Source: Entomobacter blattae
GTDB taxonomy: Bacteria; Pseudomonadota; Alphaproteobacteria; Acetobacterales; Acetobacteraceae
Assembly (NCBI RefSeq): GCF_014672835.1
Contig: NZ_CP060244.1
Location: 1,529,001 to 1,593,000, forward strand
Length of the DNA stretch: 64,000 bases
Direction of reading: 5' to 3'
Every line of letters begins with the position of its first letter. Position 1 is the stretch's first letter. Below, piece by piece: positions 46,191-55,338 of the stretch. The position numbers and the translations under genes are program-made. The notes under the pieces were generated by a model. It searched no databases and was not told where the DNA came from. It saw only the letters and a program-made list of their open reading frames with translations.

Positions 46191-48137
46191 TTAGGACCAT
46201 AGAACTCGCAAAACCGTAGCCCCATAACGGGCAAGTTTGGTTTGCCCCACCCCTTTAATAGTGGCCAGCTCCTCAAGCGATTGGGGCTTTATACGGGCAA
46301 TATCTCCTAAAACTGTATCCTGAAAAACAATATAGGGTGGTACGGCCTGTATCTTTGCAACCTCTAGCCGCCATTCCTTCAACCTTTTAACACTTTCCTG
46401 CTCTTGCTCGGTCAATGCTTTTGGCAGGGCCTTTTGCACAGAAGAAAGATAACGACCAGATGATGGGCGTATTTCTGTTACCACATGCTTGTTCACCAAT
46501 ACTGGCAGCTCCCCTCGTAAGAGGGGCCGAACATTTTGCCCCCCCAATTTCAGGGGAAGGGAGAACCCGCCACTTTGACCATCATAATCAAGGGCGCCAA
46601 TGGCCAGAAGATGGCGCAAAACGCCTTTCCAATAAAAGGTACTTTTTTGCCGCCCAAGGCCAAAAACGCTCAGACCATCATGATGATATCGAAGAATATT
46701 TGCATTTTTTTTCCCCTGAAGAACGGCAATAAGATGGGTCATCCCAAAAGCCTGTCCCGTTCGATACACTGTTGAAAGCGCCATACGGCATTCTTGTGTT
46801 ATATCTTCCATTTCCGGTGGTGAAAGGCAATTATCACAATGGCCACAAGGCTCTGCGAGTTCCTCTCCAAAACTTTGAAGAATTGTTTTTGTACGGCACT
46901 CCGTACTATGAGCAAAGCGCGCCATTCCTCTCATGCGCTGGCGGGTGCTCTCCCCTTGCGTTGAGGAAGAATAAGCTGAATTGTAAAGCCTAAGATGATG
47001 CTGGGCTATATCCTCACTTCCCGCAAGCATAACCGCTTCTGCTGGGCCCCCATCGCGCCCTGCTCGGCCAATTTGCTGATAGTAGGCCTCAAGGGAATCT
47101 GGCATATCAACATGCACCACCAACCTGACATCTGGGCGGTCTATTCCCATGCCAAAAGCTACGGTTGCCACCACCACCAATGCCTCACCAGAGCGAAAAA
47201 AAGCCAGTTTACGTTTTTTTTCTTCAGCACTACACCCGGCATGATAAGCTATGGCAGGCCACCCTTTTTCACTTAAAAAGGCCGCGAGCCTTTCGGTTTT
47301 TTTACGGTTATTGCAATAGATTATGCTGGTCTCTTCCTTATGGCGGCTTAGAATACCCAACAGCTGGTGTTTTTCATCATTCCTCATCTGCACACTGATA
47401 TGGATATTCGGGCGATGAAAGCTGGATTCATAGACCTTGGCCTGGGGGATATTCAGGCAAGTCAAAATATCGGTCTTGGTGCGTAAATCAGCGGTTGCCG
47501 TTAAGGCAATCCGCGGCACATTGGGAAACCACTCTCCCAGGCGAACCAGCGCCCTATATTCTGGCCTGAACTCATGGCCCCAAAGGGAAACACAATGGGC
47601 CTCATCTATAGCAATCAACGATAAGGGAATTTTACGAAGAAGAATGCGGGCATTCCCTGTTGTCAACCGTTCAGGAGAAACATACACAAAATCCATCTCA
47701 CCAGCCTGCATGGCTTGGGTCAATTTCTGCGCTTCTTCTGGAGAAAGCTCCGAATGCCAAGCGCAGGCTTTAAGGCCTAACTGGCATAAATGGGCAACCT
47801 GGTCTTCCATAAGGGCAATTAAAGGGGAAATAACCAAGGTTGTTCCCGCTCGGCAAAGCCCTGGCAACTGATAACACAGGCTTTTACCCCCACCTGTTGG
47901 CATTAATGCCAGCACATTTTCCCCTTGCATTAGGCTGGCAATGGCCTGGCGCTGAATGCCCCTATAGTCAGGAAAGCCAAAAACCTGCGAGAGGACTTCC
48001 CGCAGGTTTTTGGTAGGGATAGCCTTACCCCCAACCGTGTCATCCTGCCTATCTGATTGCAGAGAGGAATACACCATTGGGGGGTTAATCCTTTTTCCTA
48101 ATGGCTTGATCAGCCCGCCTCTATCTGGCAAGCTCAT
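46191..48137 (-). CDS. recQ: ATP-dependent DNA helicase RecQ
   Basis: A 3'-5' superfamily 2 helicase of 648 residues. It has MPTGGGKSLCYQLP (Walker A), IDEAHC (DEAH box), ALTATA (motif III), VATVAFGMGIDRPDVR and QQIGRAGRDG (motif VI), then the RQC zinc region with CGHCDNC and a C-terminal HRDC domain (QEQESVKRLKEWRLEVAKIQ). The first 45 residues are not conserved. It is downstream of, and probably co-transcribed with, the lipoprotein gene at 48174-48545 (36-base gap). Confidence 0.95.
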   Translation of the reverse strand: MSLPDRGGLIKPLGKRINPPMVYSSLQSDRQDDTVGGKAIPTKNLREVLSQVFGFPDYRGIQRQAIASLMQGENVLALMPTGGGKSLCYQLPGLCRAGTTLVISPLIALMEDQVAHLCQLGLKACAWHSELSPEEAQKLTQAMQAGEMDFVYVSPERLTTGNARILLRKIPLSLIAIDEAHCVSLWGHEFRPEYRALVRLGEWFPNVPRIALTATADLRTKTDILTCLNIPQAKVYESSFHRPNIHISVQMRNDEKHQLLGILSRHKEETSIIYCNNRKKTERLAAFLSEKGWPAIAYHAGCSAEEKKRKLAFFRSGEALVVVATVAFGMGIDRPDVRLVVHVDMPDSLEAYYQQIGRAGRDGGPAEAVMLAGSEDIAQHHLRLYNSAYSSSTQGESTRQRMRGMARFAHSTECRTKTILQSFGEELAEPCGHCDNCLSPPEMEDITQECRMALSTVYRTGQAFGMTHLIAVLQGKKNANILRYHHDGLSVFGLGRQKSTFYWKGVLRHLLAIGALDYDGQSGGFSLPLKLGGQNVRPLLRGELPVLVNKHVVTEIRPSSGRYLSSVQKALPKALTEQEQESVKRLKEWRLEVAKIQAVPPYIVFQDTVLGDIARIKPQSLEELATIKGVGQTKLARYGATVLRVLWS

Positions 48138-48173
48138 CTGGTAAGTTCATCAGCAACTTTTATAAGGGTTGCT

Positions 48174-48545
48174 TTAGGGGCTAATAACTTCTAATTCAAC
48201 CCTACGGGCTGCTACAGATTTATCTTCTTGATTGGCAAGGCGCGGCTGCTGAACAATGACTGATGCAGAAATCCCCTTATTCACCAGCTCATCAGACACA
48301 ACTTTGACACGGTCTGCTGCAAGAAGCTCTTCTGCGTTGAGGTTGCCAACCGGGGGAGAATACCCCTCTACCAGAACCTTATCGCCCGGTGATGTTTCAT
48401 CAGCCACGTGAACCACAACATCTTGGGCAGCATCATCCAGCACCGTAGAACCCGGTGTAAAGAAGACCACATATTTCCGAGGTCCTCCTTCTGCACAGCC
48501 GGCAAGAAACATTAACGTAGTTATGGCACATATTACTCGACGCAT
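48174..48545 (-). CDS. OmpA-like domain lipoprotein
   Basis: ATG 48545 (MRRVICAITTLMFLAGC) gives a 123-residue lipoprotein with lipobox LAGC and an AGGA ribosome site. A longer frame upstream would bury the signal sequence. The mature part (VVFFTPGSTVLDDAAQDVVV, VLVEGYSPPVGN, LAADRVKVVSDELVNKGISA) follows the OmpA/MotB peptidoglycan-binding pattern, though the usual NxxLxxxRA element is changed to EELLAADRVKVV. Likely tethers the outer membrane to peptidoglycan (inference). Confidence 0.78.
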   Translation of the reverse strand: MRRVICAITTLMFLAGCAEGGPRKYVVFFTPGSTVLDDAAQDVVVHVADETSPGDKVLVEGYSPPVGNLNAEELLAADRVKVVSDELVNKGISASVIVQQPRLANQEDKSVAARRVELEVISP

Positions 48546-48854
48546 TTTCCAATCCTTTTTACTACCTTCTGGTATGGCCTTTTGGCAGATACCGTAAAAT
48601 CCATTTGTTTCTATAGGGATTAAAGAGACGAATGCTACAAGGCTATTAACCCATAGCCTCACCTACAATCCTCGATCCTTTTGGCAAAGGGATACAGTTT
48701 CCCTCTTAAAATTCCTACTGGAAAATGCATATAGGCCTCACTTCCTTGAAAAATGTGGCATAAATATTCCCTATCATTTTAGTATAACCTCAAAAAAAGT
48801 AGCCTGCCAACCTTTATAGCGCTTCTCTTTTAAGAAGATTTTACATCTCCACCT

Positions 48855-49086
48855 TACCTGAGCCGCCAACTTGCGGTAGGGGCGACCCTTGAAGAAATGG
48901 AGGCTGTTTTGCAGCCTATGGTGGAAGACGCTGTAGAGGCGGCTCTATGGGGGATGATACACCATTGGCCGTATTATCAGGGAAATATCGGGGTTTAGCC
49001 CATTATTTCCGTCAGGAGTTTAGTCAGGTTACCACTCCCGATTGACAGCTTACGGAAAACCCGGGTGATGATGCTTGTGACCTGTC
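48855..49086 (+). pseudogene. gltB fragment (right copy)
   Basis: Same glutamate synthase remains as 43578-43809, on the opposite strand, with the same frameshifts. A few base differences exist between the copies (for example in the codons before VGATLEEM). Confidence 0.9.
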
Positions 49087-49094
49087 AGCCAAAG

Positions 49095-49123
49095 CACCAA
49101 ACACCAAACACCAAACACCAAAA
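49095..49123. repeat. Heptanucleotide tandem repeat, 4 copies
   Basis: CACCAAA repeated 4 times. It is the shorter allele-like counterpart of the 14-copy repeat at 43471-43569. Confidence 0.95.
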
Positions 49124-49265
49124 TCTTAAGTCATCCTCTGACAATTGCAACAAGCTTGTACCCTGATAGGAATTTTTAGTTTTACCTTCTAATCTCTTTT
49201 GAGAGTCAGCCTCAGCAAGATTTCAGTTTCTGGCCAAACAGGCTGGCCTTTGATATTCTATAGGG

Positions 49266-49389
49266 TGAGGTTATTAAAGCCCTTATGAAGATGGGGGTCA
49301 TGGCGACAGGGCCACAAATTATTGATGCCGATACTGCAGAGCTCGTGGTAGAAGAATTTGGCCATCGGGTTCATCGGGAGTCTGCATAG
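49266..49389 (+). pseudogene. infB fragment (right copy)
   Basis: Same IF-2 remains as 43205-43328 ([20 protein letters not shown]), ending in TAG at 49387. Confidence 0.88.
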
Positions 49390-49499
49390 CTTAGTTGGTG
49401 GCTTTTACCCCATTATTGCCTTTTTGAGAGGAATAGATGCTGTGAGCTAAGGGAAGAGATGCCCTTACTTTCTCGCATGAAGTCCGTAAGGGTATAGCC

Positions 49500-50240
49500 A
49501 ATCTTGAGCCTGTTGCTTTGGGCGATCCAAATTCCTCGACGGGTGAATAGTATTTAGAATTTCATGCAGGTCGGATTCTTAAGTGGAGTTTCTATCATCC
49601 TCATCTGGAATTGGGAAACAGAGTGCAGAACAGAGCATGGGTTAGGTCTTTGTTGTGTGCAAGAGAGGGAGGGAGAGCCTCTTATCTGCACCTTATGCCC
49701 CTCTTAGGGGAATTTTTCTGAAAAGGGTTGTCGGTTGCGGTTTACAGACTACGAGGACAGACCTAGGAGGGAAGTCTTGCGAGGGAAGTTTTGGCACGGA
49801 AAAGGATGGTTTCTTCCCCTCTACTGAACTGTAAACAAACACGGCTTATTGCCACTCCCTCAATATAAAACCTCCAGCAAAGCCCTCCTCTTTAACGGGA
49901 AGTTTTCAAAGATAGCCCTCAAGCCAGCTAGGTTTTATAGACCCATCTGGCTTGAGGGGGAGTGTTATTTATTGAATGATCCAGTGCTTCTGGAAAAGCT
50001 TCTAGAGCGGGTTGAAAGGGAGATGCGTGTTGTCTTAGTGGTTGTCTTACTGGGAATTATCTCGTTGAGGCGTAAGGCTTTTCTCGTGAGGGTACGAGAT
50101 GTGTAAACTCAATGATTAAGGACGAGATCCCAATAAGGCTCTTTTCATGAGAGTGTAAGGGAGTAAGGGTTTAAGCGTTCACACGTGCCTGATAGACTTG
50201 GGGTTATATCGGGAGGATAGACCCAGGGGTTATACGGGGG
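49500..50240. other. Intergenic region, no gene recognised
   Basis: About 740 bases between the inverted repeat and ric. An open frame at 49849-50106 (MPLPQYKTSSKALLFNGKFS...) has no recognisable family and a poor ribosome site, so I do not call it. AAGGCTCTTTTCATGAGAGTGTAAG near 50135-50160 shows weak symmetry only. Confidence 0.35.
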
Positions 50241-50915
50241 TTACACGGGTTTTGTTTTAAGGGCACGTGGGAATAAAACGGTATTTTCGAGTAAGATATG
50301 CTCCATCATGTCATGAATAAATGTAGCTGCCCCGTTGTAAAGGGCCTTCCATGTGTTACACGCTTCTGGAGGAGGGGTCATATTATGGGTAAGTTTTTTA
50401 ACGGTTTCAAGCTGTTCACCGGCTTCATCATGCTCGGCTTCCATCACGCTAATGGGCCCCTGGGCCATAAACCCCTTATTGTTTTCAATAAGAGGGAAAA
50501 GAATTTCCTCTTCTTTAAGCATGTGCCTATCGAGGTCTGCATAAATTTCTTCAAACAGATTGGCTAGGCCTTTTGGGCAGCTGTCCTTATTGGCATGGAC
50601 ACTCTCTACCTTTCGGGCCATGGCGATAAGCTCAGGCAATTGCTGACGATGCACTTGATGGAAATTTTTAACGATATAATGGGTCATCTCATGCAATGGC
50701 ATTGTATTCCAGTCATGGATTTGGGGAGTTTTGCGGGTTTCCAGTAAGGAAAGGGCGGAAATAATTTTTTGTGTATCCAGATTTTTATTTTTTAGAGCAT
50801 GGCCAAGGGTTATTTTCCCCCCACAGCAAAAATCTATGTCATATTCCCTAAAAAGTTGAGTGGCACCAGGAATATTAATCGCTAAAGTGCCAAGAGGCTG
50901 TTCCATATAGTTCAT
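50241..50915 (-). CDS. ric: Iron-sulfur cluster repair di-iron protein (Ric/YtfE/ScdA)
   Basis: Ric proteins repair Fe-S clusters damaged by nitric oxide or oxidants. The start MNYMEQPLGTLAINIPGATQ at 50915 gives 224 residues. The N-terminal DUF542 domain has the FCCGGK motif; the C-terminal hemerythrin domain carries the expected His/Glu set (THYIVKNFHQVHR, DLDRHMLKEEEILFPLI, AEHDEAG, FIHDMMEHILLENTVLFPRA). The open frame extends 41 codons upstream, but that part is AT-rich leader. An NsrR-like palindrome lies 63 bases upstream of the start. Confidence 0.93.
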   Translation of the reverse strand: MNYMEQPLGTLAINIPGATQLFREYDIDFCCGGKITLGHALKNKNLDTQKIISALSLLETRKTPQIHDWNTMPLHEMTHYIVKNFHQVHRQQLPELIAMARKVESVHANKDSCPKGLANLFEEIYADLDRHMLKEEEILFPLIENNKGFMAQGPISVMEAEHDEAGEQLETVKKLTHNMTPPPEACNTWKALYNGAATFIHDMMEHILLENTVLFPRALKTKPV

Positions 50916-50977
50916 GAGAAATATCTTTCGTGGTTGTCTCTGTTCAAAAAAGTTTTTAATGAAAAGAATGTCTTTAA

Positions 50978-51000
50978 TAGATACATAATAAGTACATCTT
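50978..51000 (-). promoter_or_regulatory. Possible NsrR-type operator upstream of ric
   Basis: On the minus strand the 23 bases read AAGATGTACTT-A-TTATGTATCTA. The first half matches the NsrR half-site AAGATGYATTT in 10 of 11 positions, the second half about 7 of 11. NsrR is the established NO-sensing repressor of ytfE/ric in other proteobacteria. No nsrR gene is in the window. Confidence 0.4.
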
Positions 51001-51008
51001 TTAAAGAA

Positions 51009-51049
51009 GGCAATAATAAATATGTAAATAATATACATTATTTATTGCC
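51009..51049. promoter_or_regulatory. AT-rich imperfect palindrome upstream of ric
   Basis: GGCAATAATAAATATGTA and TACATTATTTATTGCC are near-complementary across 41 bases. It could bind a regulator or act as a terminator-like structure; no family can be named. Confidence 0.35.
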
Positions 51050-51118
51050 AATTATTTTTTAAAAAACTTCAAGATGTTTCATAGCCTAATTTTTGCAGGG
51101 TTTTGAAAATTTAAGATC

Positions 51119-51196
51119 CCCTTAAAGAGGGTTTTTACTTCCCGTGCGCAATTTAAGGCTATTTCGCATATAGGGCGTTTCTGGTGCGGTTTTCCT
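51119..51196 (+). repeat. rpsB upstream direct repeat, copy 1
   Basis: About 78 bases (CTTAAAGAGGGTTTTTACTT ... CTGGTGCGGTTTTCCT) recur at 51332-51409 with about 90 percent identity by eye. Both lie in the 430-base leader of rpsB. Confidence 0.9.
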
Positions 51197-51331
51197 CTTT
51201 AAAGAATGGCCCCTTTTATAAGGGGAGATTTCTTGCCATGTCTTGGGGGGAGTGTTTTAGAGGGTTAATTTTACAGGAAAATATGAGAAAGGCTTGATTT
51301 TTTTTTAAAAATTTATCATACCCTTTAAAGG

Positions 51332-51409
51332 CCTTAAGAGGGTTTTTTACTTCCCTTGCGCAATTTAAGGCTATTTCGCACATAGGGCGTTTCTGGTGCA
51401 GTTTTCCTT
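51332..51409 (+). repeat. rpsB upstream direct repeat, copy 2
   Basis: Second copy (CCTTAAGAGGGTTTTTTACT ... CTGGTGCAGTTTTCCT), ending 73 bases before the rpsB start. It probably contains promoter or leader elements, so the rpsB control region seems to be duplicated. Confidence 0.9.
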
Positions 51410-51482
51410 GTTTGTAACCCGTTTATAATAAAGAGAACTTCGTTCCGGCCCTATGGAAGAGTAACCAGAAAAGGACAATAAA

Positions 51483-52283
51483 ATGGCAATGCCAGATTTT
51501 ACTTTACGCCAACTTCTTGAAGCTGGTGTACATTTTGGCCATCACACCCGTCGTTGGAACCCTCGTATGGCACCTTACTTGTTTGGTGTCCGCAATCAGG
51601 TTCATATTATCGATCTTCAGCAAACCGTTCCCCTTCTTGACCGTGCCTTGCAGGCTATTCGTAGCAGTGTTGCCGGTGGTGGGCGTGTGTTGTTTGTTGG
51701 CACCAAGCGTGCGGCTTCAGAATATATTGCCGAGGCTGCACAGCGTTGTGGCCAGTATTATGTCAACCACCGCTGGTTGGGGGGAATGCTTACAAACTGG
51801 AAAACCATTACAGGTTCCATCAAGCGCCTGCGCCAGATTGAGGAAACCCTGGAGAGCGATACCCAAGGGTTAACCAAAAAGGAAATTCTTGATCTAACCC
51901 GTGAACGCGATAAATTGCAGCGCTCTTTAGGGGGAATTAAGGATATGGGCGGTCTTCCAGATATTCTCTTTATTATTGACACGAATAAGGAAAAGCTCGC
52001 TGTTAGTGAAGCCAATAAGCTGGGGATTCCTGTTGTAGCCGTGTTGGACAGCAACTCCGATCCAACAGGCATCACCTATCCGATTCCCGGCAATGACGAT
52101 GCCATTCGTGCTATTATGACCTATTGTGATTTGGTTGCTGGCTCTGTTCTGGATGGATTATCAGCGGAGATGAGTGCTACTGGCAGAGATATTGGAGCGA
52201 TGGAAGAAATTCCTGTAGAGATTATGGCAGAAGAAAATTCCGCCATTGCCGCTTCTACTCAGGAGCAGCCTTCAGCAGAATAA
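51483..52283 (+). CDS. rpsB: 30S ribosomal protein S2
   Basis: S2 binds the neck of the 30S subunit. It has 266 residues, [20 protein letters not shown] at the start, [25 protein letters not shown] and [20 protein letters not shown]. The 25-residue acidic C-terminal tail is slightly longer than in E. coli, as in other alphaproteobacteria. AAAAGGAC precedes ATG. It is followed by tsf after two hairpins. Confidence 0.98.
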   Translation: MAMPDFTLRQLLEAGVHFGHHTRRWNPRMAPYLFGVRNQVHIIDLQQTVPLLDRALQAIRSSVAGGGRVLFVGTKRAASEYIAEAAQRCGQYYVNHRWLGGMLTNWKTITGSIKRLRQIEETLESDTQGLTKKEILDLTRERDKLQRSLGGIKDMGGLPDILFIIDTNKEKLAVSEANKLGIPVVAVLDSNSDPTGITYPIPGNDDAIRAIMTYCDLVAGSVLDGLSAEMSATGRDIGAMEEIPVEIMAEENSAIAASTQEQPSAE

Positions 52284-52300
52284 GGGGTGGTTTTTATAGG

Positions 52301-52324
52301 TTGAGCGGTTTTTTAAACGCTCAA
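52301..52324 (+). terminator. Hairpin between rpsB and tsf (first)
   Basis: TTGAGCGGTTT pairs with AAACGCTCAA (one bulged G) around TTT, starting 17 bases after the rpsB stop. No T-run follows, so a partial terminator, attenuator or processing site is more likely than a full stop. Confidence 0.5.
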
Positions 52325-52353
52325 CGATAAAGGATAAAAACAGCACTCTCTAG

Positions 52354-52376
52354 ACGCGCCCTGATAAGAGGGCGCG
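52354..52376 (+). terminator. Hairpin between rpsB and tsf (second)
   Basis: CGCGCCCT and AGGGCGCG form a strong 8 bp stem with a GATAAG loop, followed by CATTTACTTGG, 30 bases before the tsf start. Its nearness to the tsf ribosome site suggests a role in setting the S2/EF-Ts ratio. Confidence 0.55.
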
Positions 52377-52405
52377 CATTTACTTGGAATTTGGGAGAAA
52401 TCGTT

Positions 52406-53311
52406 ATGGCAGAAATTACAGCAGCTTTAGTGAAAGAACTGCGGGAGCGTTCTGGCGCTGGAATGATGGATTGCAAAAAGGCATTGGCTGAAACTGCAGG
52501 CAATATTGAGGAAGCGATTGACTGGTTGCGGAAAAAAGGCTTAGCTGCTGCAGCTAAAAAATCTGGCAGGGTCGCAGCTGAAGGCCTCATTGGTATTGCC
52601 TCAGCAGCAAACAGTGCGGCGATGGTAGAAGTGAATGCTGAAACAGATTTCGTGGCCAGAAATGAAACCTTTCAGCAGTTTGTACAAGACGTTGCCCATG
52701 TGGCTTTAAAGGCTGGGGAAGATGTAGAAGCCATTAAGGCCACAAAAATGGCCGATGGTAAAACAGTTGAAGAAACGCTAACCCAGCTGATTGCCACCAT
52801 TGGCGAGAATATGAGTATCCGCCGTGCAAGTGTTTTAAAGGTTTCTTCTGGGGTGGTGGCAAGCTATGTTCACTCTGCTCTTAAGTCTGGTTTGGGTCGT
52901 ATTGGGGTGTTGGTGGCTGTTGAAGCGCCTTCAGAGAGCGAGGCTGTAACCCTTCTTGGCCGTCAGGTTGGGATGCATGTAGCAGCAACACGGCCTATCT
53001 CTCTTGATACGGATAGTGTTGATCAAGAAGCGATTGAGCGTGAGCGCGCCGTTTTGGTTGAGCAGGCCAAGGCTTCTGGTAAACCTGATGCCATTATTGA
53101 AAAAATGGTGGATGGGCGTATCCGTAAATTTTACGAAGAGGTGGTATTGCTGGAACAAGTCTGGGTTCATGATGGGGAAAGCAAAGTCAAGGATGTTGTC
53201 AAAAAAGCTGGGGCGACCCTTAAAGGCTTTACCCGCTTTCAGCTGGGGGAAGGCATAGAGAAGGAAGAAAGCGACTTTGCTGAGGAAGTGGCTAAGGCCG
53301 CAGGGCAGTAA
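52406..53311 (+). CDS. tsf: Elongation factor Ts
   Basis: EF-Ts recycles EF-Tu from GDP to GTP. It has 301 residues from [40 protein letters not shown] and the TDFVARN motif contact EF-Tu. GGGAGA precedes ATG 52406; an earlier TTG at 52391 is unlikely. It is the second gene of the rpsB-tsf operon. Confidence 0.98.
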   Translation: MAEITAALVKELRERSGAGMMDCKKALAETAGNIEEAIDWLRKKGLAAAAKKSGRVAAEGLIGIASAANSAAMVEVNAETDFVARNETFQQFVQDVAHVALKAGEDVEAIKATKMADGKTVEETLTQLIATIGENMSIRRASVLKVSSGVVASYVHSALKSGLGRIGVLVAVEAPSESEAVTLLGRQVGMHVAATRPISLDTDSVDQEAIERERAVLVEQAKASGKPDAIIEKMVDGRIRKFYEEVVLLEQVWVHDGESKVKDVVKKAGATLKGFTRFQLGEGIEKEESDFAEEVAKAAGQ

Positions 53312-53354
53312 ATTCCCTGTTGGCCATTGGGGGAATAGGTAAGGGGGCGGTGCA

Positions 53355-54089
53355 GTGGAATGGAAAGCACCAGCCCTAATCCTATCGGCTTTTCCCTATG
53401 GGGAAAATAGCTTAGTTGCCAAGGTTCTTACACGCGAGCATGGTGTGAGCAGTGGCTTGGTTAAAGGGGGGGCCTCACGTCGGCAATCCGCTTTATGGCA
53501 ACCAGGAAATATCGCTATGTTGCGCTGGTATGCCAAACTGCCTGGGCAGTTGGGGTCTTTTCAAGGAGAGTTACAAGAGGCTCTTGCTGCAAGGGTTATG
53601 GTCTCAGGGTTTCATCTTTCCTTATTAACGGCAAGTTGTGCCCTGGTCAGCCAAGCCTGGCCGGAATATGATCCGATGCCCGTTGTGTTTGATAGAACGT
53701 TAGAGCTGGTGGAAAAAATTGCCACTTCTGCCCAAAAAGGGGAGCAAGGAGAAGTTCAGAGGTATTTTTTACTCTGGGGCAAGCTGCTGCTAGATCAGTT
53801 GGGATATGGGCTAGACTTGGAAACTTGTGCTCTTACCGGTGAAAATACAGGGTTGAAGTGGGTTTCCCCCCGTACGGGGCGGGCCGTAACCGATGAGGCC
53901 GCCCAGCCCTGGAAAAAGCATCTTCTTCCCTTGCCGCAATGCCTGGTTAAGCCATCGGCTCCTTTTTTGCCAGAGGATTGGTTGAAAGGGTTACAGTTAC
54001 TGGGCTATTTTTTTCAGAAAAATATTTTTAGCCCGTGTAACAAGCCTCTTCCGGCGGCCTATGTGCGTTTGTATGAACAGGCAAAGTAG
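53355..54089 (+). CDS. recO: DNA repair protein RecO
   Basis: RecO with RecR and RecF loads RecA on SSB-coated DNA. It has 244 residues and begins with GTG 53355 (MEWKAPALILSAFPYGENSL), the OB-fold N-terminal domain. The helical middle part and LRQLG-like segments are divergent but ordered as in the family, and no CxxC zinc finger is seen. The GTG start is supported by AAGGGGGCGG and by the immediate start of the conserved fold. Two degenerate pieces of this gene lie at 55080 and 55339. Confidence 0.9.
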   Translation: MEWKAPALILSAFPYGENSLVAKVLTREHGVSSGLVKGGASRRQSALWQPGNIAMLRWYAKLPGQLGSFQGELQEALAARVMVSGFHLSLLTASCALVSQAWPEYDPMPVVFDRTLELVEKIATSAQKGEQGEVQRYFLLWGKLLLDQLGYGLDLETCALTGENTGLKWVSPRTGRAVTDEAAQPWKKHLLPLPQCLVKPSAPFLPEDWLKGLQLLGYFFQKNIFSPCNKPLPAAYVRLYEQAK

Positions 54090-54478
54090 GTGTGGCAATA
54101 ACCCCGGTCCTGTGGGAAAAAAGGCTGAGTTATTACTCTTTTAAGGGTGAAATTACTATTCTTTTCTTTCTTGGCCTTGTCTATCAATGCGCTCTCAGCA
54201 GGAGAGGGCTGGGTAAGAGACGTGGGAGGCCGCATTGAGAAGGGCCCTTATTGTGTTGTGGCCCCATTATCTTTTATGAGGTCGGCTCTTACGTTTATTC
54301 TGGGTCTTTATTTGGGCCTTTATCTAGGCCCTCATTCTGGGTTTTCATTTTGGCCTTCATTTTGGCGGGTTTTGTTAAGAAAGGCCATGAGGGAGATGTT
54401 GTGATTATCCCTGTTATGGTATAGCTTGCTTACGGTTAAGATAGGATTACTCAACGCTAAAGGCGATGTAGAACGGAA

Positions 54479-54850
54479 ATGCCAACAAAAGACATGATGC
54501 GTTTTTGGGTTAAGAAAATAGCTTTATCCGGTATGGTGGTGGTTCTGCTGGGGTGTACAGCAGCCAATCAGAGAAGTGGCGAGGTTGCTGAAGTCCAAAG
54601 CCAGTACGGGCAGGTTGTTAGTATAGCCCAGCAGTACCGTGCAGGAGAATACGGCCAACCTGAACCCGATTCCTTACCCCGGCTTAAACGCTATCAGGCT
54701 CAGGCTTATCAGGATGTTCTTGCTTTTCATGATGAAGTGGTCAAAACCAAGCAGATCTCACAGGAAAAGAAAATTAAGGCTCTTCGCTCTATTTACGTTA
54801 TGAAGTCCTATCTGGCAGCTTTGGGGGCCACTTCTGCTTACGAGCAATAA
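54479..54850 (+). CDS. Hypothetical lipoprotein
   Basis: A 123-residue protein. The N-terminus MMRFWVKKIALSGMVVVLLG followed by Cys is a lipoprotein signal (lipobox VLLGC); the start may be one of the inner Met residues (MMRFWVKK). The mature part is Gln/Tyr-rich and helical (VVSIAQQYRAGEYGQPEPDS, LKRYQAQAYQDVLAFHDEVV). The family is not recognised. It lies downstream of recO in the same direction but 390 bases away. Confidence 0.7.
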   Translation: MPTKDMMRFWVKKIALSGMVVVLLGCTAANQRSGEVAEVQSQYGQVVSIAQQYRAGEYGQPEPDSLPRLKRYQAQAYQDVLAFHDEVVKTKQISQEKKIKALRSIYVMKSYLAALGATSAYEQ

Positions 54851-55079
54851 ATCCCTCTGCATTAAGTCTTATTCTGTGACAGGCCCTTCTCTTCATAGAG
54901 GGGTATTTTCTCTTTTGCCGCTGCGCCATAACCAATAAGTTTTTCTCAGGGCCTAGTATCCCATCAGGCCAAGCGGGCATGGCCTGACCCTTTGGACCAG
55001 AAGTGCTGGAGCGACCAGATGGGTCAAAAGAAACAGAATGATCAGAAAACCTGGTGAAAGCATTCATCTTTATGACGGT

Positions 55080-55165
55080 CAGTTGGGATAGAGGCTAGAC
55101 TTGGAATTTTGTGTTCTTACCGACGAAAATACAGGGTGAAGGGGCTTCCCCCGTGCGGGTCGGGT
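55080..55165 (+). pseudogene. recO internal fragment, first piece
   Basis: The stretch from CAGTTGGGATAGAGGCTAGA on resembles recO at about 53797-53880 (CAGTTGGGATATGGGCTAGA...), with substitutions and small indels. Same orientation as the intact gene. It breaks off where the next recO block, found at 55339, should follow. Confidence 0.85.
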
Positions 55166-55338
55166 CGGGAGAAACTGACTTGAGAATGCGTGGTAAAAAC
55201 GGGGTTTTCTTTCTCACGGGGTGAGCTGAATGGTCCTGGGCCCGAAGCGCCATGATGCGGTGTGGTTTCCTCCCACGGGGTGAGCTATGGATAACAAATA
55301 GTCTTGGGATAACAAACAGTCTTGCCAACATCCTATCC

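Larger units (their letters stand above)
48745..49499. repeat. Right arm of a long inverted repeat
   Basis: Reverse complement of 43094-43919 (see that entry). The inner end at 48745 contains a copy of the first 17 bases of the gluconolactonase gene and its upstream region, pointing leftward into the lipoprotein-recQ genes. Confidence 0.95.

Noticed and set aside
43094-49499. Composite transposon bounded by IS copies
   Set aside because: The arms contain gltB and infB remains, no transposase and no terminal inverted repeats, so they are not IS elements.
49849-50106. 85-residue frame between the inverted repeat and ric
   Set aside because: No good ribosome site, no known family, composition not convincing.
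54147-54404. 85-residue hydrophobic frame after recO
   Set aside because: GTG start, no family, and the second half is a degenerate DNA repeat (GGGCCTTTAT/GGCCTTCATT); likely noncoding.
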